Source: Clostridium scatologenes (GTDB lineage Bacteria; Bacillota; Clostridia; Clostridiales; Clostridiaceae). From it: a stretch of DNA of 64,000 nucleotides. Shown piece after piece: positions 1 to 10,132 of the stretch. The notes under the pieces were generated by a model. The model did not search any database, was not told the DNA's origin, and saw nothing but the letters and a program-made list of their open reading frames with translations. The stretch is from positions 2,108,001 through 2,172,000 of the forward strand of contig NZ_CP009933.1 in NCBI RefSeq assembly GCF_000968375.1. Reading direction: 5' to 3'. The position numbers and the translations under genes are program-made. Each line of letters begins with the position of its first letter. Position 1 is the first letter of the stretch.

Positions 1-3000
1 CGATTATATGTGCAATGGACTTTTTAAGCTCTTCATCAATTTCTTCATCTTCTATAAGTTTTTCTATAACACACAATATAGAATTATTAAATTCCTTTAA
101 ATCAAAGAATTCATTAATACCTTTTTCAGTTATTACACTGTTTGCCAATACTTCTATAAAGCTTTGCAGGTTTTGTTGTACAGAACTGCTGCTAAATGCT
201 AAATTGGTTAAATTTTTAGCTATATCTTCTACATATTCAGTTTCAATTTTTCCTGTAAAATCACTAATTTTTCTTGATAAAATTAAATCTTCAAAAACTC
301 TATAACCAAGATTACTATATTCATTTACAATTAAATTCTTGTGTTCATTTATACTGTTTGCCATTTCTTTATCTATAAATTTAATTTCTTCTTCAAACAC
401 TCTGCATAAATCTTTTATACTACTAATGGATATATCCTTTAAATAACTTTCTATTTTAATTTCCGTTAAAGAATTAAACATTTCATTTGAAGTCCTCATC
501 AAGTTACTTTGTACTACACCCATACATTCTTCACTACTTACAATATTAAAAACTTCTTTGCTTTCAATATTAATATTTATGTCAGAAACTGTACTGCCTA
601 AAACTTTATCTCCTGCAAAGTTAGCTATTACTTGATATAATTCAACCTTTTTATCTTCTATGAAATGTGGAAATTGTTTATTTATCACATTGCTAACTAC
701 ATCAGCTACTATTGCATCTCCACCTAGCATACTATATCCTAACTTTTCAAAGAAACCTAAACCTTCTTCAATAGTAGCTGAAGCACTTTCTGCTATAATT
801 TGCTCATTGTCTGTAAGTTTCTTTGAAGCATATCCAATTATACCTTCCACTATAAAATTAAATTTATATCCCAACATCTTTACAAATAGACCATTAAATA
901 ATTCACTTATTTTTTTATCAGAAGAAATCTCCTTAGAAATAACAGCTTCAATAAAATTAAGAACCTTATCTTCAGTTTCCTTAGAAGATAATTTATCCTT
1001 TATTAATCCATCAAAAAACTCATTCCACTTTATTATATATTTAGAGTCTATTGCTTCATTAACCGGCTTATTTACTATTCCATCGTATTCACCTTGAAAA
1101 TGATTCACAAAATTATTTTCTTCATTAAAATAACTTGATAAATTATTTAATTCTTCTTCAACCTTGTAGTTTAATTTGTTTTGTAATGATGTTTTAAAAT
1201 TATCTGGAATTGCTTCTGAAATACTCTTTTCTGATTTTAAAAATTCTTCTAAGCTGTTGCTTATTACTTTATGAGATTCCTTTATTTTTTCTAAAGCTTC
1301 CTTTACTATTTTTTCTTCAATATGAGAAAAAGAACCTGTAGAAGGAGTAAAATTACTTAATTCTCTTGCTAGCGAATTTGAAATTTTTTCTTTATTTTTA
1401 TTAATAATCTCTTTAATATAATTGTAACTTATATTATTTATGGTGTCTGAATATTTATTTAAAACCTCTACAGCTATTTTATAATCATTTTCAGAAACCC
1501 TTTCTTCAAGTTTTTTGTAAATAGTATCCTGATTTTTATTGAATAAATACTTCATACTGTCTTTATCCAATAAGCTATTATCAACAAAAGCACTCATGGA
1601 TTTTGCAAATTTAGGTTTTCTTGCAGCCACTACACCAGGTGTAAAAGGTATTTTCATACCAAAAATTCTTTTTTCAGTATAAGGTCTAAAAAGCATTGCT
1701 ATTGCCTGAACATTTGTAATCCAACCAACAAATCCATATACAATTAAATTAATAATAGTTACAGTTAAAAAGCTATAACCTGCTGTAGATTTATCATAAA
1801 AGTACATGCCTATACCGGCAATTGCTCCAAGAAGTGCACCAATTACTGTAATTGGCTTCATTTCTTTTCCCATAAACTCTTCAACAGCTACTTTAAGTTC
1901 TTCATCCTTTAACTTAGATAAATTTTTTGAAATTGTCTCCTTTATATTTCCTTTTACAACGTACTCCAGATTGTCATTTAACCACAATTCAATATTATTA
2001 CTTAAAATTCCATCTACGTTTTCTATTTTATTTATACCGTCACAAAGCTTTTTAACTTCTACTTGTTTCAAATTGTCAATGGCATCATTAGCTTTAAGTA
2101 ATATGTTATCTACAACTTCATTTAATATATTTTTTCTTTCATTTTCATTTAAACTATTGTATAAATTCCCATCCCCTATTGAACTTGCCAATTGTTTATA
2201 TATTAAATTTATTACATATCCTTTATTATCATTTAGCTTTTCTACTATTGACTTTTTAATACTGTTGCTATTTTCATGAATGGTTTGTTCATTTATAAGC
2301 TCACTAATTTTTAAAACATTAATATTGTTTAGCCCTTTAATAACCTCATTCTTTACCAATTTAGTAATGTTATCTGAATATATATATTTATTTTTTATTG
2401 TACTTAATAAAGGCTTCTTAATATATGTTTTAAAGATACCCACTAAATCTAATGTACAAATATCACCTATTTTTTTATTGGAAATTTCTAAAACATATGC
2501 CTGTAAACTTTCATTTAAATAATTACTAAAACTACAACTTATGAAATTTTCAATAGTTTCTCCACTAAATACATTATTTTCTCTTAACATTTCTATAACA
2601 TTGGATAATTTCTGTTCTTTAACATACCTAATTATTTTATCTGTTATTTCTGAGCTTACAGAATCTATATCCACATTGTCATCTAAATATTCTGTTATCT
2701 TTGATACCATACCAAATCTGCTTGCTGAACCACTTAAAAACTTATCCTTAAGTGAACTTAAGGTTCCTTTTTTCATATCATCATCTATAGCATTTATAGT
2801 ATCATCTAATGCATTTTCCACTAAGCCTTCTATGTCATTTTTGTTATTTTGTATCCAGAGTATTAATTCTTTTACTCCATATTGAAGCTTATCCTTTATA
2901 AATATTTCTATATTTTCTTCTGCATTTTCTGAAAGCAAATCATAAATAGATTTATCCATAGACTTTACAACAGTAAACAATTCAACAATAAAGTTATCTA

Positions 3001-3844
3001 TTAATTTTTTCCCTTTATTTCCTTTTAAAAATTCTTCTATTTTACAACTTAAACACTTGCAAAAATTATTGATATCTTCACTTTTAACAAAATCAACAAT
3101 TGTCTTCTGAGATATTTTTTCTTGTAATTTATTTAAAACTTCATCTACTTTTAAAATTTCAATTGTATTTTCAAAAGAACTATCTATAGAAGTACTAAAA
3201 TTATTTTTTAAATCCATATTAAAATTGCTAAAATTATCTTCAAAGCTTTCACTTAAACATTCTACTATTTTGCTTCCAAGAAACTCTTCAATACTTAAAA
3301 ATTTATTTTCATTATAAAAATCTACTATAGCTTTTTCTATAAAATCATCAGTATTTAATTTGTTTACTGAATATCTAAATACATTTTCACTTATACTTTC
3401 AAGTTGTTTATCATTTAATACATCTTTTAAACTAACATTTCTACAAACGCCTTCAAATATATTGGAAAAGTTTTCATCAACATGTTCTCTTATATAGCTT
3501 TCTGTTTTATCCATTGTAGAATTAAATCCTTTAATTTCACATAAGGATAAATTTAAAGTATTTTTATAAATTTTATTTTTTAACAAATCATTAGAAAATC
3601 CTTTAATACTCTGCTTAAAAGAATCCTTTTCCAACTCTCCTTTTAAAGTATGAAAATTTATTATATCATTTTCAACCAATGAACTCACATTATCTATAAA
3701 TTCATTTCTAGTCCTTACTACCATTCCTCCTACTTTAAATTTTCCAATTCCATACTCCCTAAATATCATTTTAATTGCTAAAGCATTAGTTATATATCCT
3801 GTTATTGAACCTGTCAAAATTTCCTTTATTAAATTAAATTCCAT
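1..3844 (-). CDS. DUF445 family membrane protein, C-terminus cut by window edge
   Basis: An uninterrupted minus-strand frame runs from an ATG at 3844 (GGAGG 6 bases upstream) off the left edge, giving more than 1,280 residues. The extreme N-terminus reads GSITGYITNALAIKMIF, the signature of DUF445. A second copy of this signature (VGWITNVQAIAMLFRPY, followed by a PFTPGVVAARKPKFAKSM stretch) lies near residue 710, so the protein is a duplicated DUF445. Hydrophobic segments accompany each signature; the rest is highly charged, Lys/Glu/Asn-rich and predicted helical. DUF445 proteins (YheB type) are membrane-associated and of unknown function; this one is far longer than the usual 350-450 residues, although long forms occur in clostridia. 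The true end lies outside the window. The family call is firm, the function is unknown. Confidence 0.85.
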   Translation of the reverse strand, partial: MEFNLIKEILTGSITGYITNALAIKMIFREYGIGKFKVGGMVVRTRNEFIDNVSSLVENDIINFHTLKGELEKDSFKQSIKGFSNDLLKNKIYKNTLNLSLCEIKGFNSTMDKTESYIREHVDENFSNIFEGVCRNVSLKDVLNDKQLESISENVFRYSVNKLNTDDFIEKAIVDFYNENKFLSIEEFLGSKIVECLSESFEDNFSNFNMDLKNNFSTSIDSSFENTIEILKVDEVLNKLQEKISQKTIVDFVKSEDINNFCKCLSCKIEEFLKGNKGKKLIDNFIVELFTVVKSMDKSIYDLLSENAEENIEIFIKDKLQYGVKELILWIQNNKNDIEGLVENALDDTINAIDDDMKKGTLSSLKDKFLSGSASRFGMVSKITEYLDDNVDIDSVSSEITDKIIRYVKEQKLSNVIEMLRENNVFSGETIENFISCSFSNYLNESLQAYVLEISNKKIGDICTLDLVGIFKTYIKKPLLSTIKNKYIYSDNITKLVKNEVIKGLNNINVLKISELINEQTIHENSNSIKKSIVEKLNDNKGYVINLIYKQLASSIGDGNLYNSLNENERKNILNEVVDNILLKANDAIDNLKQVEVKKLCDGINKIENVDGILSNNIELWLNDNLEYVVKGNIKETISKNLSKLKDEELKVAVEEFMGKEMKPITVIGALLGAIAGIGMYFYDKSTAGYSFLTVTIINLIVYGFVGWITNVQAIAMLFRPYTEKRIFGMKIPFTPGVVAARKPKFAKSMSAFVDNSLLDKDSMKYLFNKNQDTIYKKLEERVSENDYKIAVEVLNKYSDTINNISYNYIKEIINKNKEKISNSLARELSNFTPSTGSFSHIEEKIVKEALEKIKESHKVISNSLEEFLKSEKSISEAIPDNFKTSLQNKLNYKVEEELNNLSSYFNEENNFVNHFQGEYDGIVNKPVNEAIDSKYIIKWNEFFDGLIKDKLSSKETEDKVLNFIEAVISKEISSDKKISELFNGLFVKMLGYKFNFIVEGIIGYASKKLTDNEQIIAESASATIEEGLGFFEKLGYSMLGGDAIVADVVSNVINKQFPHFIEDKKVELYQVIANFAGDKVLGSTVSDININIESKEVFNIVSSEECMGVVQSNLMRTSNEMFNSLTEIKIESYLKDISISSIKDLCRVFEEEIKFIDKEMANSINEHKNLIVNEYSNLGYRVFEDLILSRKISDFTGKIETEYVEDIAKNLTNLAFSSSSVQQNLQSFIEVLANSVITEKGINEFFDLKEFNNSILCVIEKLIEDEEIDEELKKSIAHII

Positions 3845-3890
3845 AATATCCTCCTTGCAACGCTGTTATCAATGTTTTTTGTCATACAAA

Positions 3891-3899
3891 ATTATAACA
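3891..3899 (-). promoter_or_regulatory. Extended -10 promoter of the DUF445 gene
   Basis: On the minus strand the sequence reads TGTTATAAT, a TGn extended -10 box, about 50 bases before the ATG at 3844. No good -35 hexamer is seen. The 309-base gap between this gene and the divergent peptidase holds both promoters and otherwise AT-rich sequence with no ORF. Confidence 0.5.
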
Positions 3900-4102
3900 T
3901 AAATTTTATATAATGAGCACATTACGACACAACTTTTTTAGAGGACAATGTACTAATTAATAGTAAAAACAAAACTTTATAACCACATTTAACCTTTTAC
4001 ATTATGTACTTGAATATTTTTTAAATTTTCTCATGAATTAATATCTTAACATTGACTAAAACTAGAATTAAGATTTATTTAAGATTTTATTTCCATATTT
4101 TG

Positions 4103-4111
4103 TGATATAAT
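4103..4111 (+). promoter_or_regulatory. Extended -10 promoter of the M1 peptidase gene
   Basis: TGATATAAT, a perfect TATAAT with a TGn extension, lies 43 bases before the start codon at 4154. No convincing -35 is present, which is acceptable for extended -10 promoters. Confidence 0.5.
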
Positions 4112-4153
4112 TTATATGTAGCATATTAATATTAGAAAGGATGTGATGTTAAA

Positions 4154-6244
4154 ATGAACTTTAAAAAAACAAAAAATGTTATTTTTACCTTTTTTATAAG
4201 TTTGTTCACTGTATGCTTAATAAGCAGTGGAATTGTTAAAGCTTCAGCTCTTCCTGCAAAATATAATATGGATTTGGATTTTAATGCAAATACTAAAACT
4301 GTAACTGGAAGTGAAGAAGTTAAAATTAAAAATAGTACTAGTACAGACTTAAAAAACATGGTATTCCATCTCTATCCAGATTCTTATAACAAAAAAGAAA
4401 CTATGCCTTCTCAGGTTGGAATATCTAGCACTCAAAGCTTAACCGAAGCTCAGAAGGGGGACATATCCATAAGTAAAGTTCTTGTTAATGATAAACAAGT
4501 AAGCTTTACTCAAGATAATCAAGTACTTAAAATCAGCTTAAATAATAATTTTAAGAGCAATGAAGACATAAAAGTATACATGGAATTTAAATTAAAATTA
4601 CCTATGAGTACTTCAAGACTTGGATACATAGATAATGATGTTTCATTGACTAATTGGTATCCTATACTTTCAATGTATAATGAAAAAGAAAATAAATGGG
4701 ATGAAAATACTTTCAACGTAGTAGGAGAATCAAATTACAGTGATGTAGGCGACTATAATGTAAATTTAAAAGTTCCTAAAAATTATGTAGTTGCATCTAC
4801 TGGAAAAGAAACTGAAAAATCTTCTGAAAAGGACACTAAAGTAATGAATTTAAATGCTAGTAATGTAAGAGATTTCATTATTATAATGAGTCCTAATTAT
4901 AAAGTTTTATCTAAAGAAATAGATGGAATAAATGTAAACAGTTATTACATCTCTAAGCCAGGTGAAGATGATTCTGCTACAGCTCAAAATGTTCTTGATT
5001 CAGCTGTAGACGCAGTAAAATTTTTTAGTCAACAATTTGGAAAATATCCTTATGATGAATTAGATCTAATGGAAACTCATCTATCTGGTGGAGCAATGGA
5101 GTATCCTCAAATAATCCAAATGCCAATGTACCCTCAAAAAATACAAAATTCTAGTAATGATGATGTTTCATATGAAGATTCTTTCATATCACAAGCTGCA
5201 GTACACGAAGTAGGCCATCAGTGGTGGTATGTAACTGTAGGTAATAATGAATTTAAAGAACCTTTCTTGGACGAATCTATTACCTCTTTTTCTACTGCTT
5301 ACTATTTTGAAAAAACTTCAGGTGAATACTCATCAAATAGTATAATCCCTATGATTAGTTCTTATAATGGTGCAAATGTTGCTAGAATTGCATCTCTATA
5401 TAAATTTCCAAGTATATCTTCTGGAGTAGATAAATTCGATAATGATTCTACTGGTGCAGGATATAACTTAGTTATATATGGTAAAGGTGCTCTTTTAATG
5501 CAAGATCTAAGAAAAAGAGTTGGAGATGCTGCATTTTTAAATATAATGCAAACTTACTTTAAAGAATATAAATTCAAAAATGCATCAATAGATGATTTCT
5601 TAGGTGTAATAGAAAAAGTATCCGGAAAAACTGTAAGTGATGCTATTCGTGCTTGTCTAAATTCTGATAATTATACTGCAGACAAATTAAAGCTTACAGA
5701 TGATCAAATTCAAAAAATAGCAGATCAACAAAAAAAAGATAGACTTAAAAACTTAGAAAAGAATAAAGGATTGATTCTTGGTAGTATTTTGCTTAGACAA
5801 TTAAATGGTGAAAAAATTATACTAGTAACATCATCTAATTTAACTGATGATGAAAAGAAATCCATAGATGCTATTACCAAAAATGAAATATTTGACAGCA
5901 ACAAAATATCTTTAAAACAAGATAAAGATTTAACTGATAATGATATAAGCAATAACAATATAATACTTATTGGAAATCCATGGAAAAATAAAGCTTTTAA
6001 TTCTATAAAAAATGTTCTTCCTGTAGCTATAAACAAAGATGGTATTTCTTCAAATGGTTTTTCCTTTAAAAGCGAAAACATAAATGGAGCATTTACTATT
6101 AAAAATCCTAAAAATACTAATAAATTGATATTTGTATTATTCTGGACAAAGGATAACTCAATTTATACAGATTTAGATTGGTATACAGGTTCTCAATTTA
6201 CAATATCTATAGACAATAAACAATTTTTCAAAGGCAATTTTTAA
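4154..6244 (+). CDS. Secreted M1-family zinc metallopeptidase (aminopeptidase-like)
   Basis: 696 residues. Residues 1-30 form a signal peptide (Lys-rich start, hydrophobic core, cleavage near VKASA). The gluzincin motif HEVGH is at residues 351-355 and the third zinc ligand Glu374 follows after the usual 18-residue gap (LDES). The upstream GAMEY at 313-317 is a variant of the GxMEN exopeptidase loop that recognises the peptide N-terminus. A C-terminal extension of about 190 residues (from about 505) is Lys/Asn-rich and has no obvious domain. It probably trims extracellular peptides. RBS AGAAAGGATG precedes the ATG. The gene is monocistronic, with a terminator right after it. The M1 call is firm; true aminopeptidase activity is inferred because the last Asn of GxMEN is Tyr here. 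Confidence 0.85.
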   Translation: MNFKKTKNVIFTFFISLFTVCLISSGIVKASALPAKYNMDLDFNANTKTVTGSEEVKIKNSTSTDLKNMVFHLYPDSYNKKETMPSQVGISSTQSLTEAQKGDISISKVLVNDKQVSFTQDNQVLKISLNNNFKSNEDIKVYMEFKLKLPMSTSRLGYIDNDVSLTNWYPILSMYNEKENKWDENTFNVVGESNYSDVGDYNVNLKVPKNYVVASTGKETEKSSEKDTKVMNLNASNVRDFIIIMSPNYKVLSKEIDGINVNSYYISKPGEDDSATAQNVLDSAVDAVKFFSQQFGKYPYDELDLMETHLSGGAMEYPQIIQMPMYPQKIQNSSNDDVSYEDSFISQAAVHEVGHQWWYVTVGNNEFKEPFLDESITSFSTAYYFEKTSGEYSSNSIIPMISSYNGANVARIASLYKFPSISSGVDKFDNDSTGAGYNLVIYGKGALLMQDLRKRVGDAAFLNIMQTYFKEYKFKNASIDDFLGVIEKVSGKTVSDAIRACLNSDNYTADKLKLTDDQIQKIADQQKKDRLKNLEKNKGLILGSILLRQLNGEKIILVTSSNLTDDEKKSIDAITKNEIFDSNKISLKQDKDLTDNDISNNNIILIGNPWKNKAFNSIKNVLPVAINKDGISSNGFSFKSENINGAFTIKNPKNTNKLIFVLFWTKDNSIYTDLDWYTGSQFTISIDNKQFFKGNF

Positions 6245-6273
6245 AATAAGACATGTTTTTAATTTTTGACAAA

Positions 6274-6303
6274 ACAAGCATAATGCAACAGCATTATGCT
6301 TGT
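6274..6303. terminator. Bidirectional terminator between M1 peptidase and MFS exporter
   Basis: A perfect 13-bp stem (ACAAGCATAATGC) with a 4-base AACA loop is followed by a T-run on the plus strand and has TTTTG on the minus side. The stop codon of the convergent MFS gene lies inside the right arm. Confidence 0.85.
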
Positions 6304-7760
6304 TTTTTTCTTTTTTTTAAATTGCTAGGAAGAAATAATGCTAATATTAAACAAATTATAGAAATTAAAATAAATATAATAAACAATATATGAACTCCAG
6401 AAAATATTGAAGCTTTTATATGGCTGGAATATGCTGATAATGATGATGAAGTACTATATAAATTGCTTGAATTTACTCCATTAATGCCTGAGTTTTTAAA
6501 ATATTTATCTATGTTTAAATTAAATACTCCTCCAAGCACACTTATTCCTATAGTCTGTCCTAATGTTCTAACCAAAGCATTAGATGCTGTGGCTGCTCCT
6601 CTTTTATCATAATTCACAGATGTTTGTATTACTATAGTTAATGTAGTAAAACATCCTCCAAATCCAAACCCCATTATAAATCCATAAACTATAACTGCAA
6701 ATAATGATGAATTTATAGTTAATGTAGGCAAAAGAGCGGTACTTACTATTAAAATTATTGTAGATAGGCTGGTTATCACCTTTTCTCCATACTTAGGTAT
6801 AGCCTTTGCTAAAACAACAGAAGATATTAGCCATGATAAGGACATTGGAGCTAACGCAATTCCAGCAATTGTTGGTTTAAACCCTAAAACATTTTGTATA
6901 TAAATAGGCATATATGCATCTATACCCATTAAAAAGGCAGAAATCAAAAAACTGATTATATTAACAATAATATTAGTTTTTGTAAAAATATCAAAAGGTA
7001 TAATAGGTTCTCCTGCCTTCTTTTCTATAAAATAGAAAGCAATAAAAAACACTATTGTTGCTATAACACACATTGTAATTATGTATAAAGAAACACCTTC
7101 ACTTTTTCCCATTGACAAAAATAGATATAAAAGAGCCATAATAGCCAAACTTAATACCATTGCACCTGCATAATCTATTTTATGCTTCTTTTTTTCAAAT
7201 TTCTCAACAAGATTTTTTTGAATAAGAATTATAGAAAATATACCAAAAGGTATGTTTATGAAAAAAATCCAATGCCATGAAAGATTATCTATTAAAAAAC
7301 CTCCCAAAAAAGGTCCTATTAAACTTGCTATTCCCCAAACTGTTCCCAACCATCCTTGAACTTTTCCTCTTTCTTCAAGAGTAAATACATCTCCTACAAT
7401 AGTATAAGTAACGGTAAATATTGACCCTGCACCCAATCCTTGAACTGCACGAAAGAATATGAGTTGGTACATGTTACCAGATAATCCACAAAGAAAACTA
7501 CCAATTAAAAAAATTATTATACCAATAGAAAGAATATTTTTTCTTCCATATAAATCTGATAATTTTCCATATATAGGAGTGCTAATAGCTGATGTAAGCA
7601 AGTACAAAGAAAAGACCCAACTTATAAGTTGAAATCCATTTAAATCTTTAACAATAGTTGGCATGGCAGTAGTTACTACAGTACCTTCTACAGCAGCAAG
7701 AAACATAGATACCATCAGTGCACTAATTATACTTTTTTTCTTAGAATCCATAATCGACAA
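6294..7760 (-). CDS. MFS multidrug exporter, DHA2 (EmrB/QacA, 14-TM) family
   Basis: 488 residues with about 14 hydrophobic segments. The DHA2 signatures are visible: a TM1 motif around VEGTVVTTAMPTIVKDL, the loop 2-3 motif GKLSDLYGRKN, and the motif C-like GPFLGGFLIDNLSWHWIFFI region. Proteins of this type export drugs or dyes by proton antiport across the cytoplasmic membrane. The listed start is TTG at 7760, tucked against AGGAAG; an in-frame ATG at 7751 lies 11 bases from the same Shine-Dalgarno and is an equally good start. No partner membrane-fusion protein or regulator is adjacent. The family is certain; the substrate is unknown. Confidence 0.85.
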   Translation of the reverse strand: MSIMDSKKKSIISALMVSMFLAAVEGTVVTTAMPTIVKDLNGFQLISWVFSLYLLTSAISTPIYGKLSDLYGRKNILSIGIIIFLIGSFLCGLSGNMYQLIFFRAVQGLGAGSIFTVTYTIVGDVFTLEERGKVQGWLGTVWGIASLIGPFLGGFLIDNLSWHWIFFINIPFGIFSIILIQKNLVEKFEKKKHKIDYAGAMVLSLAIMALLYLFLSMGKSEGVSLYIITMCVIATIVFFIAFYFIEKKAGEPIIPFDIFTKTNIIVNIISFLISAFLMGIDAYMPIYIQNVLGFKPTIAGIALAPMSLSWLISSVVLAKAIPKYGEKVITSLSTIILIVSTALLPTLTINSSLFAVIVYGFIMGFGFGGCFTTLTIVIQTSVNYDKRGAATASNALVRTLGQTIGISVLGGVFNLNIDKYFKNSGINGVNSSNLYSTSSSLSAYSSHIKASIFSGVHILFIIFILISIICLILALFLPSNLKKRKKQA

Positions 7761-7810
7761 TACTTCCTTTCTATATTCCTTATGCTAGATTTAAATATCA
7801 TATATAAATC

Positions 7811-7890
7811 AAGTAATTCTTAAAAGAACTTATCTAAGTACGCAGCAGCGCTTATCCCCATTTAAAAAAAGTGGGGTAGCTATGGGATAA
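7811..7890 (-). promoter_or_regulatory. Leader of the MFS exporter with two exclusive stem-loops and an inverted repeat
   Basis: On the minus strand, GGGG at 7856-7859 can pair either with CCCCA at 7872-7876 (a short stem with a T-run in its loop) or, as GGGATAA, with TTATCCC at 7884-7890. The two foldings exclude each other. Closer to the gene, 7811-7831 holds the dyad TTCTT-AA-AAGAA, a possible repressor site. The 270-base gap contains no ORF. Regulation is an inference from structure only. Confidence 0.3.
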
Positions 7891-7960
7891 ACACAGTATT
7901 ATTATTTTATCATTAATATATATTGCTGCCAAGTTTTTAAATTTACGCAATCAATGAAAA

Positions 7961-8003
7961 AATACTGTACCAAAATCAAATTTACTGATTTTAGCACAGT
8001 ATT
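7961..8003 (-). terminator. Terminator of the chemoreceptor gene
   Basis: Arms AATACTGT...AAAATCA and TGATTTT...ACAGTATT pair with two internal mismatches around a 7-base loop. On the minus strand it is followed by TTTTT. It lies 28 bases past the stop codon at 8031. Confidence 0.8.
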
Positions 8004-8030
8004 AATATTTGTGCTTACTTATTCAAAAGC

Positions 8031-10043
8031 TTAAACTGACTTATCACAGCTAAAAAAGCTTATTGATTTTTTCAATTCTTCAGATAACAATAAAAGATCT
8101 TCTGTTGAATTTGAAATATCCTGAAGGTTTGCAGCTTGTTCTTCTGACGCTGCATTTACTTCTTCCGTAGCTGCTGTAGCTTCTTCTGAAATAGCTGCTA
8201 CTTCTTCTATTTTTGTAATTACAACTTTTTTATTTTCATTTATATTTTTTAATGCTTCAACTACAATGTTAATATGATTTTTAAGTTCATCTATATTTTT
8301 TTCTACTTGCACAAATCCATTATCTACTGTAACCATATTTCCTTTTGTATTCATATTAGTTTCTTTTGTATTTTCTATCTTTTCTGTTACCATTCCTACA
8401 CTATTTTTCATTTTATCTATTACTATTTCTATTTCACCTGCAAAAATGTTGGACTGCTCTGCTAAATTTCTAACTTCTTCAGCAACTACTACAAAACCCT
8501 TTCCGTACTCTCCTGCTCTTGCAGCTTCAATACTAGCATTTAATGCTAATAAATTTGTTTGTTCTGCTATATCTTTAATATTATTTATTATACCAACTAT
8601 TTCTTGAGAATTACTATTTAGCACTCCTGCTTCTCTTATTAATTCTTCATTAACTTGGAATCCTTCTTCAAGATTGTTTTTTAAGTTACCAACTAATTTC
8701 ATACTATTTTCTATAACTTTATTAGCTTCACTTGAAGTTTCTTCCATACTCTTAGCACTTTTTAATGTATTATCTACCAATTCTCCAAGATTTTCAGAAC
8801 TTGTTAAACTTTCTTGCAAATGGTCAGCTTGACTTGCAGCTCCTTGTGTTATTTGGCTTATAGATCCAGAAACTTCTTCTGCTGATGAGCTAACCTCCTG
8901 AGTAACTGAAGCAAAATGCTTTGCAGATTCATTTAGCTTTTGAGAAACCTCTATAGTTTTATCTGTAATAGCTACAATTTCTGTTTTCATAATATTAATT
9001 TCTTCTTTTATCATTGATACTTCTTTTAATTCATTATCCTTACATTCTATTTCTACACTTAAATCTCCTTTACCTATTCTCTTAAGAATTTCCATAATTT
9101 CGTAAATGGAATTTATTATATATTTTGATATTAATATTGAAATTATAATACCTAAAACTGCACATATCAAACCTACTATAATATTAGGTATAATTAAAGA
9201 TTTAATTTTGCCACTTAACTCTTGATTAGGCACAAAAGTAATTGTTAACCATCCAGTTTCAGTATTCTGGGATTTTAATGTTAAGTATTTTTGTCCATCT
9301 ATATTTACTATATTACTGTTATCTTTTGATTTAATTATTTCATCAAGCCATTTTAAATCCTTACTTTTTTTGCTTACAAGTTTCTTATCCTTATGTGCAA
9401 TAATAGTACCTGTTTGATCTACAACAGCAGCATATCCACTACTTCCTATTTTTATATCAGAAATTTCCTTAGTTATTGTATCTAATGGTATATCTTGTCC
9501 TATTACTCCTAAAGTTTCTTTGGTATTAGGATCTTTAACAGTTTTTGCAAAAGTAACTACATAAGTCCCTGGTTTAACTACATCCTCATAAGGATCAGTC
9601 AAAACTACTTTTCCATCATCTTGTACTGCTTTTGTATACCATGGTCTGATTGTTGGATCATAGCCTGCTGGTGTTCCTGAAGTTGCATGATGAGTCTTTG
9701 AAGCCTCTCCATAGTAAATTACCCTTACTTCTTTATGATATTTTATATAATCGTTAAAGGTTTTCATCATAGATGCTTCTAATTCCGGCTTTTGTTTTAA
9801 TTTTACTACATCATCATTTTCAGAAAGCATATCAATAGTCTTTTTATTATTATTATACATATCTGCTATTATATTAGATATTTTGCCATTACTTGCACTC
9901 ATTAAATCATAAAAATTCCTTGTTTGATTGTCTTTAACCTTAATTCCATTAAAAGTGGAAATTACAAATATAGGAATTATCACGAATAATGGTATAAACG
10001 TCATAAGCAATTTTTTAACACTTAATTTAATCTTACTTTTCAT
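8031..10043 (-). CDS. Methyl-accepting chemotaxis protein with extracellular Cache sensor
   Basis: About 670 residues from the ATG at 10043 (MKSKIKLSVKK). The order is: short basic N-terminus, TM1 (LLMTFIPLFVIIPIFVIST), an extracellular double-Cache sensor of about 250 residues (including a DPTIRPWYTKA motif typical of dCache_1), TM2 (about 283-310), HAMP, then a long helical signalling domain with the hairpin tip EQTNLLALNASIEAARAG. It senses a small ligand outside the cell and controls CheA. The frame stays open to a TTG at 10085, but that stretch looks like leader. No che genes are nearby, so this is an orphan receptor. Tip and Cache assignment are firm; the ligand is unknown. Confidence 0.88.
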   Translation of the reverse strand: MKSKIKLSVKKLLMTFIPLFVIIPIFVISTFNGIKVKDNQTRNFYDLMSASNGKISNIIADMYNNNKKTIDMLSENDDVVKLKQKPELEASMMKTFNDYIKYHKEVRVIYYGEASKTHHATSGTPAGYDPTIRPWYTKAVQDDGKVVLTDPYEDVVKPGTYVVTFAKTVKDPNTKETLGVIGQDIPLDTITKEISDIKIGSSGYAAVVDQTGTIIAHKDKKLVSKKSKDLKWLDEIIKSKDNSNIVNIDGQKYLTLKSQNTETGWLTITFVPNQELSGKIKSLIIPNIIVGLICAVLGIIISILISKYIINSIYEIMEILKRIGKGDLSVEIECKDNELKEVSMIKEEINIMKTEIVAITDKTIEVSQKLNESAKHFASVTQEVSSSAEEVSGSISQITQGAASQADHLQESLTSSENLGELVDNTLKSAKSMEETSSEANKVIENSMKLVGNLKNNLEEGFQVNEELIREAGVLNSNSQEIVGIINNIKDIAEQTNLLALNASIEAARAGEYGKGFVVVAEEVRNLAEQSNIFAGEIEIVIDKMKNSVGMVTEKIENTKETNMNTKGNMVTVDNGFVQVEKNIDELKNHINIVVEALKNINENKKVVITKIEEVAAISEEATAATEEVNAASEEQAANLQDISNSTEDLLLLSEELKKSISFFSCDKSV

Positions 10044-10132
10044 ACCCTGTCCCATCCATTCATAATTAAAATTGATATTGATCAATACTATACCATAATA
10101 TCACAATTTGTCATATCTTCCAATAATAATAT

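Noticed and set aside
15..2885. Several plus-strand open frames of 80-157 codons
   Set aside because: They are antisense shadows of the long DUF445 gene, Ser/Phe/Leu-rich and without ribosome sites.
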